In this document: positions 59,101-64,000 of the stretch, one piece after another
Numbering within the stretch: the first letter of the stretch is position 1
How the letters are laid out: each line of letters opens with the position of its first letter
From: Pristionchus mayeri
Taxonomy: Eukaryota > Nematoda > Chromadorea > Rhabditida > Neodiplogasteridae
Assembly (NCBI GenBank): GCA_036245805.1
Contig: BTRK01000005.1
Location: 868,001 to 932,000, forward strand
Length of the DNA: 64,000 nucleotides
Direction: 5' to 3'
Notes under the pieces: generated by a model
What the model saw: only the letters and a program-made list of their open reading frames with translations
Databases searched by the model: none
What the model was told of the DNA's origin: nothing
Translations under genes and position numbers: made by a program

Positions 59101-62100
59101 TGCATCGAATAACAAGACATTCATTCAGTCGATTGATGAATCAGAAAGAGCCCCTCTCGGTGACCAGAAACTTCTGGGAATCGTGTGGAATCCAGACTGA
59201 CGATCTCTCGATTCGCATTCCATCACTCACCAGACACACATCTGAGACGAAGAGGACCATGCTCAGCACAACTGCTTCGATCTACGACCCCATGGGATTA
59301 CTCCAACCACTCACACTTCCTGCGAAATCACTCGTACAGCAGTTGTGGAGTGAAGATCTCAAATGGGATCAATCAGTAGATCAAGGTATACAGACTCAAT
59401 TTCACGAACTCCTCACAGACATTGAGTCATTCAATCTCACCATTCCCAGATTCACTGGAATGTCCACTGTCAATGAGATTCACCTCGTAGCCTTTGCTGA
59501 TGCATCGAAGCTAGCAATGGGCACTGCCTTTTACCTCTGGACACCCGAGAAGACCACCCTTCTCATGTCCAGAACCAGACTCGCCCCTGCCAAATCAAAG
59601 GCAACGATCCCCAAGCTTGAACTCAATGCACTCGTTATGGCTCATACACTGCTCAAATTCGTAGTTGACACAATCAGGAAAGAATTCCCCAATAATTCGA
59701 TCCATACTCACACATTCTCCGATTCTGCAATCACTCTCTTTTGGTGTCTGCAAGATTCCAACAAGAAAAACAACGGCATATTTGTCGCAAACAGAGTCAA
59801 ATCAATTCACGAAATGGCCAGCACATTGTCTTCCATTCACAAAGTCACCTATCACAATCCCAAGTACGTGCAGACTCATTCAAATCCAGCCGATCACATC
59901 ACGAGAGGCCTCACTTCCATCGATATGAATGACCCCAATCACATGTGGTGGCAAGGTGCACCTTGGATGAAAGATCCACCTGGAAAATGGCCCGATGATC
60001 CAATTCCGCCCACTGCTCATCCTCCATACGCACAAATTGCCGAGCCTATTCAGTCACCACTGATTAATCTCAAGAGATGCTCTACACTCAACAAAGCCGT
60101 CAATATCACTGGTTTTGTTTTGAGATTCATTCAGAGATCACTGACAAAGTCTTCCAACAGCTCACTCAAAGAGAAGTACACTCAATTCCCAATTATGAAC
60201 ACTCGACTGCTCAATGCACTCGAACGATCTCTAGCACTGCAAACTCTCATTCGCAACCACCAATCATGTCATATCCACACTCACGATGTTTGGATCAAGA
60301 ACAACATCATTTCTCAAGATGAGACAGAGATCTGACGAGCCAATTCCAGACTTGATCATGCCGACATTCCGGCAGAGACAAAGTCACCCATCCTCATTCC
60401 CACCAACAAGGATTCGACACTTGCTCGTCTCATCATCTCTCACACTCATGTGACCATGTTCCATGCAGGCACCGAGAATGTACTCAATCAATTGAAGAAT
60501 CACTATTGGATACCACGAAGTCGTCAACTGGTGAAATCAGAAGTACGCTCATGCATTCCATGCAGAAAGACAAACAATCTGCCATATGCATACACATCCA
60601 CTCCCCCACTTCCAACCGATCGATTCACCATCTCGAGACCATTTTAATCCACTGGAATTGACTTTATTGGTCCATTCAATGCACATGATAATGCCAAGAT
60701 GTATGCTGTCATCTTCACATGTCTCAGTTCCATGTCTCAGTTCCAGACTTTCTCATATCGAAGTCACTGACTCACTGCTACCATCTGCATTCATCAATGC
60801 ATTCCGTAGATTCACATCCAGAAGAGGAACACCCACTGCTGTTCTCTCTGATCAAGCTACGACACTCAAACTGTCCAAGTCACTGCTTGACGGTTTCGAT
60901 AGCGAACACAGTCTGAACACACTCTTCCAACACAAACCCATTCAGTGGAAATTCACAACCAGCCACGCTCCTTGGAAGGGCGCTGTCTATGAACGACTAA
61001 TCAAAGTCTTCAAAGATTGTTTGTCCCGAACCATCGGAAGACGCAAGCTTTCATTCACTGAATTTTCCACCATCACATCAGAGATCGAAGCTGTTCTCAA
61101 CACGAGACCACTCACATATGTGTCATCAGACGAGGTCAAATCCTTCTCGAATCCAGTCATCAGACCAATTGACTTGATCATGCCTCAGTCGACTCTTGCC
61201 ATGAACATCGAAACTGCCAGTCATCACGATAACAAAGAGTATCTTCCACCAGGCGAAGAGAACATGAGCAGAACAGCCGCCATTTGCCAATTGACTCGCA
61301 CAATCAATCTAGTCAACTCATTCTGGTCCAAATGGCACACTCAGTATCTCATCACACTCAGGGATTCGAAAAAGGACCCTGATTCACTCCATGTTTATCG
61401 CTCGTCACAAATCATTCCTAAACAAGGTGCCATAGTTCTCATCATTGACGAATCAGGCAACACGCCCCGTTCATCTTGGCACATGGGAAAGATCATCTCA
61501 GTGTCTGGATCAGAGGCCACCCTCAAGTCACATTCTGGCCGAACCATTCAAAGGCCTATCAATCTCCTCATCCCACTTGAGCTCGAATCAAATTTCGAGT
61601 CATCTCACAATTCGAACATCGATCTCACAGATCGTCCCACTCCACACGCAATGACGACCAGATCACCCCTCGTTAGGCGGGGAGGACATTTCCCCCTGTC
61701 AATGTGTATTTGCAACGCGTCGTCGCCGTCTACAAATCTTCCGGAGTCGACAGGATCCGTTTTTATTGTTATTATTGTGACCCCACCCCTTGTTATTGTA
61801 TCCCCTTAGCATCATCTTTTCTCCTACAACCTGAATCGTTCATATCATTCAACACCAATTCACATCAATTCTACACCTCCAATTCCATTTCTTCCCCAGG
61901 GTGGGAGTGTAGCGACTCACACGTCCACTACCCCTTTTCTTCATCACTTCATCCCATTCCCATCAATCAAAGTGCATTCACTGCAACTCCATTATCATAT
62001 TTAGACTCACTCTTGTCCTCTGTTGATGAGTGCAGCCCAACTCAATTAGCATGTTAATCCAATTCCGTTGTCTCTCACCCTCTCTCCCCTCTCTCTCCAT

Positions 62101-63694
62101 TTACATGGGTTAGGACACGTCGGCTAGACTGCCTATATAAACCCCTCCTCTCCCTCTCTCGACACAGTTACACTGAACCTCTCCTCGTGCGCCTCACGAG
62201 TCACTCAGTCTGATCCACCACTTGGATCTCATCCAGTCTTGGACCGTCACGTTCACCCCCATCCGATCCTCACTAGGATCTCACTCCAGCCAAGGACCAC
62301 AGTCCTCCCCCATTCGATCCACACTTGGATCTCAGTCATCCTCACTGATCCTCACCTTGGATCTCACCCAGTCTCCCATCCTACCGTACCCCTTTCCCTT
62401 CTTCCTGTCTTACTGTAGTAATAAATTATTGATTTATCTACGGTCCCATTCACAGTGCATCAGTCTACAGTATCCTGGGCACAGACACACCTAGGGTCAC
62501 AGTCAGTCTTCTTCCACCAAGCGTCCTAAGCTTGTCCCTGCTCTAATCGGTTACTGTATCTACAGTACTCCGGATTGAGTATCGTGGGCTCGCTAGTTCG
62601 CATAGGGGACGAGAAATAGGGGGGGGGGGGGGTGACAAAACGAAAAGCGACAAAACGGAAACAAATCACAGCTCCTGCGGGATGCAAATGTAGTAGAGCG
62701 CATTCTAATAACAATGCAACAACCCGCACGTCCCTATGTCGAATCCCGAAGAGCTGTGATTTGTTTCCGTTTTGTCGCTTTTCGTTTTGTCACCCCCCCC
62801 CCCCCCGAGAAATAAGAGCAGTGTACCGATTTCTCCACATTATAACTGGCACCTTACCGTATGTTACGTCGTACGCTGCCGACGCTTTCTATTCCAGACC
62901 AATTCCAGACTTGATCATGCCGACATTCCGGCAGAGACAAAGTCACCCATCCTCATTCCCACCAACAAGGATTCGACACTTGCTCGTTCTCTATTGTACA
63001 ATCAGACAGGGTATCTTGTTCCACTAACCTTTCCCACATCGGTCCTCTTATTCACCACATCTTCAGTTGCTCCTTCCAATCGATGAGCTGAAGAAGTCAT
63101 GTACTATTTTAAATAAACAACAAAAATATAAATATATTTTTTAAAAAACTTACAGAATCAAAGAACTTCTCGCGCGCTGTCTCGATGATCCTTCTGACCT
63201 TCCCATCGATCAACTGAAATGTCTCACTTTACATCAATCCATGGAAGAAGGAATACTGGGTAACCAATCTCAGTGCATAAACTGTTTGGAGGAAGGAGAG
63301 AGAAAACCGAGAGCTCCGAAGTACTAAAGACCGCACTCGATTAGTGGTGAATAGGGCGCCGTAGTCCTCGTACTCCGACTGTCGATTCTTCGCATTGAGC
63401 ACAAGTCCCGATAGCAGTTCCTCCTCCGTCCCGATACCGTAGTGCTCGAGCACACTCTGAATCATTCATTCTTTTGCCGTTCGAACTAATAATTTAACAA
63501 ATCTTAGCGCTACCAAGGTTGAGAGTAATGGAATGCAAAGAGGAAAAAACATATACCTAAAAATTATTTAAAAAAACAGAACCCGCAGGAACTAAACTGA
63601 CCCTCATTGCATGGTTGTACGTGGTGAGTTCTTCCTGCACTGCTCCCGTGTACTGCTGCCATCCATCGACCATGAATGAGTCATCTCGTTCGAT
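53190..63694 (-). CDS. Cellular RNA-dependent RNA polymerase, 3' part, unit 2
   Basis: Exons in transcript order: 63602-63694, 63337-63456, 63154-63213, 63029-63087, 62858-62888, 55170-55339, 54944-55067, 54677-54780, 54320-54391, 54186-54268, 54024-54099, 53792-53903, 53595-53687, 53353-53431, 53190-53274. Same protein as unit 1 except that the fourth listed exon is 59 instead of 60 nt: CTTCCAG in unit 1 reads CTTCAG here, which shifts the frame. This sits in the indel-rich stretch, so it may be a sequence error. The acceptor before 53,792-53,903 reads ATTGTAG instead of ATTATAG. Upstream exons with the catalytic core, if present, lie beyond 64,000. Contains its own BEL copy in the same intron. 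Confidence 0.85.
54479..54644. mobile_element. MITE with poly-C/poly-G in RdRP intron, unit 2
   Basis: Copy of 31,500-31,665. The poly-C run is one longer and the poly-G run shorter than in unit 1. Confidence 0.75.
56192..59200 (+). CDS. BEL gag-protease-RT open reading frame, unit 2 (1,002 codons)
   Basis: As in unit 1, with one residue change near residue 964. Ends prematurely after RT. Confidence 0.9.
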   Translation: MTDSHFASTYTRIRTTHAKIKSTKNDIHSIINSCLSINSLTEYESMRVTLYKAINDLQLTIGAYTDAVNKLRRRVDNMISDTTERAETKQKEETLFSQMRDEDDEGLDYDEVSLKDSFLPLIESLVDKTLSKSLAHIHDMTELNAKKETIQQSQPTGNSQSSNASDHSINHNHDQHTQSTRFETNLAPLPTISLIPFNGESTDWESFYSQYTSIIDSRTHLSKVEKLVYLRNALRGPALKTVEGIPIGGEYLDDTITRLKENYGRSKRSNTTLINQLHSIKPKSHSLEDQLECTQQFINKVIQISDKSVVDNFIAIHQIAGTIHSTHIKRMYTLEPSTMMEALKSIESDIREQIEIRNLESTFRSINHNENHSHQRQKEKFSDSTFTKPSFTNPPKSSNGISCVYCGKHKYSYCPTITSISDRKSILREKKLCFKCLSPHHTFTQCDRKCKQCTKPHRNTLCDSPSTRPTQSGVNAAVTSDQPANGVARLYTASVSLQNPMTNRTATRHVFLDTGGMVSVISRSLVEELSLKPHGTQSMTISAIGGEFTGGNVHDVVTVNVVTTKGLYSIQALVMDSVITRSMHLQPLSAEDYTVVKAHCGDVPHFTQSSIVTPDLLISITDTQDLLVDSKITNLPSGYRLTQSILGPMITGKSKLMVHSTPVESILTSLITDAPFEKRVEQFFSLDETAREYGTTETEARLEINHKVDQHFHETVQVIDNQYQVQYYLKPQVTDLPTNFKLAYSRLKSNVQSLSKNIDHIEFYNSIINDQLTSGMIEEVESSIPIDHQSHYLAHQSVLRPDKPTTPLRIVYDASAKMKGKPCLNDVIAQGPCTLEHIPSLLIRARSRKTLIVADVEKAFLQVQVHPSQRDFLRFLWIIDIHKPVSKDNLITYRFTVTPFGINQSPYILSKVIETHLKGASNAENSHLITQLINNVYVDNVIINTDNPSHEMYSVSKSLFQQMHMNLRDYASNNKTFIQSIDESERAPLGDQKLLGIVWNPD
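59201..61809 (+). pseudogene. BEL RT C-terminus, RNase H and integrase, unit 2
   Basis: Same three segments in changing frames as unit 1. The last segment ends at 61,809 in a different frame from unit 1, because of one extra G in the run near 61,680. Confidence 0.85.
62619..62806. mobile_element. hAT-like MITE next to BEL 3' end, unit 2
   Basis: Copy of 39,636-39,824 with GAGAAATA on both sides (62,611-62,618 and 62,807-62,814); poly-G and poly-C lengths differ. Confidence 0.85.
62899..62987 (+). repeat. 89-bp BEL pol fragment in RdRP intron, unit 2
   Basis: Copy of 39,917-40,005. Confidence 0.9.
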
Positions 63695-63783
63695 CTGAAT
63701 AAACTGTTACATCCGCACCACCCGACGATGCCAATGGGAGGCGGTTTATCTTTGCAGAACCCGCTTGCCAAGCCTCGTTTGAT

Positions 63784-64000
63784 GGGGTGGAAGGAGAGGA
63801 AGGAGAAGAGTAGGAATGAAGGAGATGAAGGGAAGAGTAGGGAGGAAGGGGAGGAAGGAGAAGAGTAGGGAGGAAGGAGAGGAAGGAGAAGAGAAGTAAG
63901 GTAGGGGAAGGGGAAGAGAAGGAAGGAAGAAGAGGAAGGGAAGAGAAGGAAGGAAGGGGGAAGAGGAAGAGAAGGAAGGAGATGAAGGGAAGAGTAGGGG
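63784..64000. repeat. Purine-rich satellite-like tract, unit 2 (cut by window end)
   Basis: Copy of the start of the 40,801-41,379 tract. Confidence 0.9.

Larger units (their letters stand above)
55439..62604 (+). mobile_element. BEL/Pao LTR retrotransposon, unit 2
   Basis: LTRs 55,439-56,092 and 61,908-62,604; target duplication GGGGA at 55,434-55,438 and 62,605-62,609; primer site 56,093-56,103. Same insertion site and same lesions as unit 1: stop at 59,198-59,200 after a frame break, TGA 60,333-60,335, TAA 60,645-60,647 and the 13-bp duplication 60,720-60,745. Hence it was duplicated with the unit, not inserted independently. Substitutions versus unit 1 are 59,081 (YM versus HM in the RT segment) and 60,572. 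The 3' LTR has several one-base indels not present in the other three LTR copies. Confidence 0.95.
41995..64000. repeat. Tandem duplication unit 2 (incomplete at window end)
   Basis: Copies 19,015-41,020 of unit 1. Up to about 61,670 it is almost identical. From 61,680 to about 63,560 it shows more than ten one- or two-base indels relative to unit 1. The right end of the unit is outside the window. Confidence 0.95.

Noticed and set aside
55439..62604. Second independent BEL insertion
   Set aside because: Same insertion site, same target duplication and same lesions as in unit 1, so it was copied with the 23-kb unit.

Overview
The window is a eukaryotic nuclear contig, most likely from a nematode. 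Genes are split by many short GT-AG introns with TTTTCAG-type acceptors. Two RING genes and a sec61-gamma relic have an AG directly before the ATG, as at spliced-leader acceptors. There is a cellular RNA-dependent RNA polymerase (RdRP) gene, and the LTR retrotransposon has a primer-binding site matching nematode tRNA-Gly. I cannot name the genus. No rRNA, confident tRNA, CRISPR array or bacterial operon is visible.

Layout, left part (1-19,014), all host genes on the + strand. (1) 402-5,681: a 16-exon gene for a 405-residue extended-Tudor protein. Its introns hold a 131-bp MITE and a 2.0-kb near-perfect palindrome. (2) 6,287-11,605: a 6-exon gene for a small charged, possibly nucleolar protein (weak NOL7 resemblance). 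Its 4.1-kb first intron is a nest of four palindromic elements. (3) 12,049-13,585 and 15,093-18,047: two intact, tandemly duplicated 7-exon genes for RING-finger proteins with a C-terminal membrane anchor. Between them lies a truncated, frameshifted copy of the last two exons of gene 2, so a block of about 3-4 kb was duplicated here earlier.

Right part (19,015-64,000): a 22,980-bp direct tandem duplication. Unit 1 is 19,015-41,994. Unit 2 starts at 41,995 and runs off the window. Each unit holds: GC-rich unassigned DNA; gene relics including a sec61-gamma pseudogene with a premature stop and a frameshift; several palindromic elements; and, on the minus strand, the 3' portion of an RdRP gene of the EGO-1/RRF/RDR family. 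Fifteen RdRP exons join in one open frame of 453 codons in unit 1. One RdRP intron carries a 7.16-kb BEL/Pao element in antisense orientation, with two LTRs, a 5-bp target duplication, a tRNA-Gly primer site and a polypurine tract, but with a broken pol reading frame. The preceding RdRP intron holds an 89-bp exact copy of part of that element's pol region. In unit 1 the RdRP exons upstream of 40,711, including the catalytic core, are replaced by a purine-rich satellite and the duplication junction, so this copy is 5'-truncated. Unit 2 may continue into the real 5' part beyond the window.

Overall: a few compact host genes, two of them from families used in small-RNA pathways (Tudor, RdRP), embedded in DNA dominated by foldback/MITE elements. 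The giant intronic palindromes would be transcribed as long hairpins inside host pre-mRNAs.
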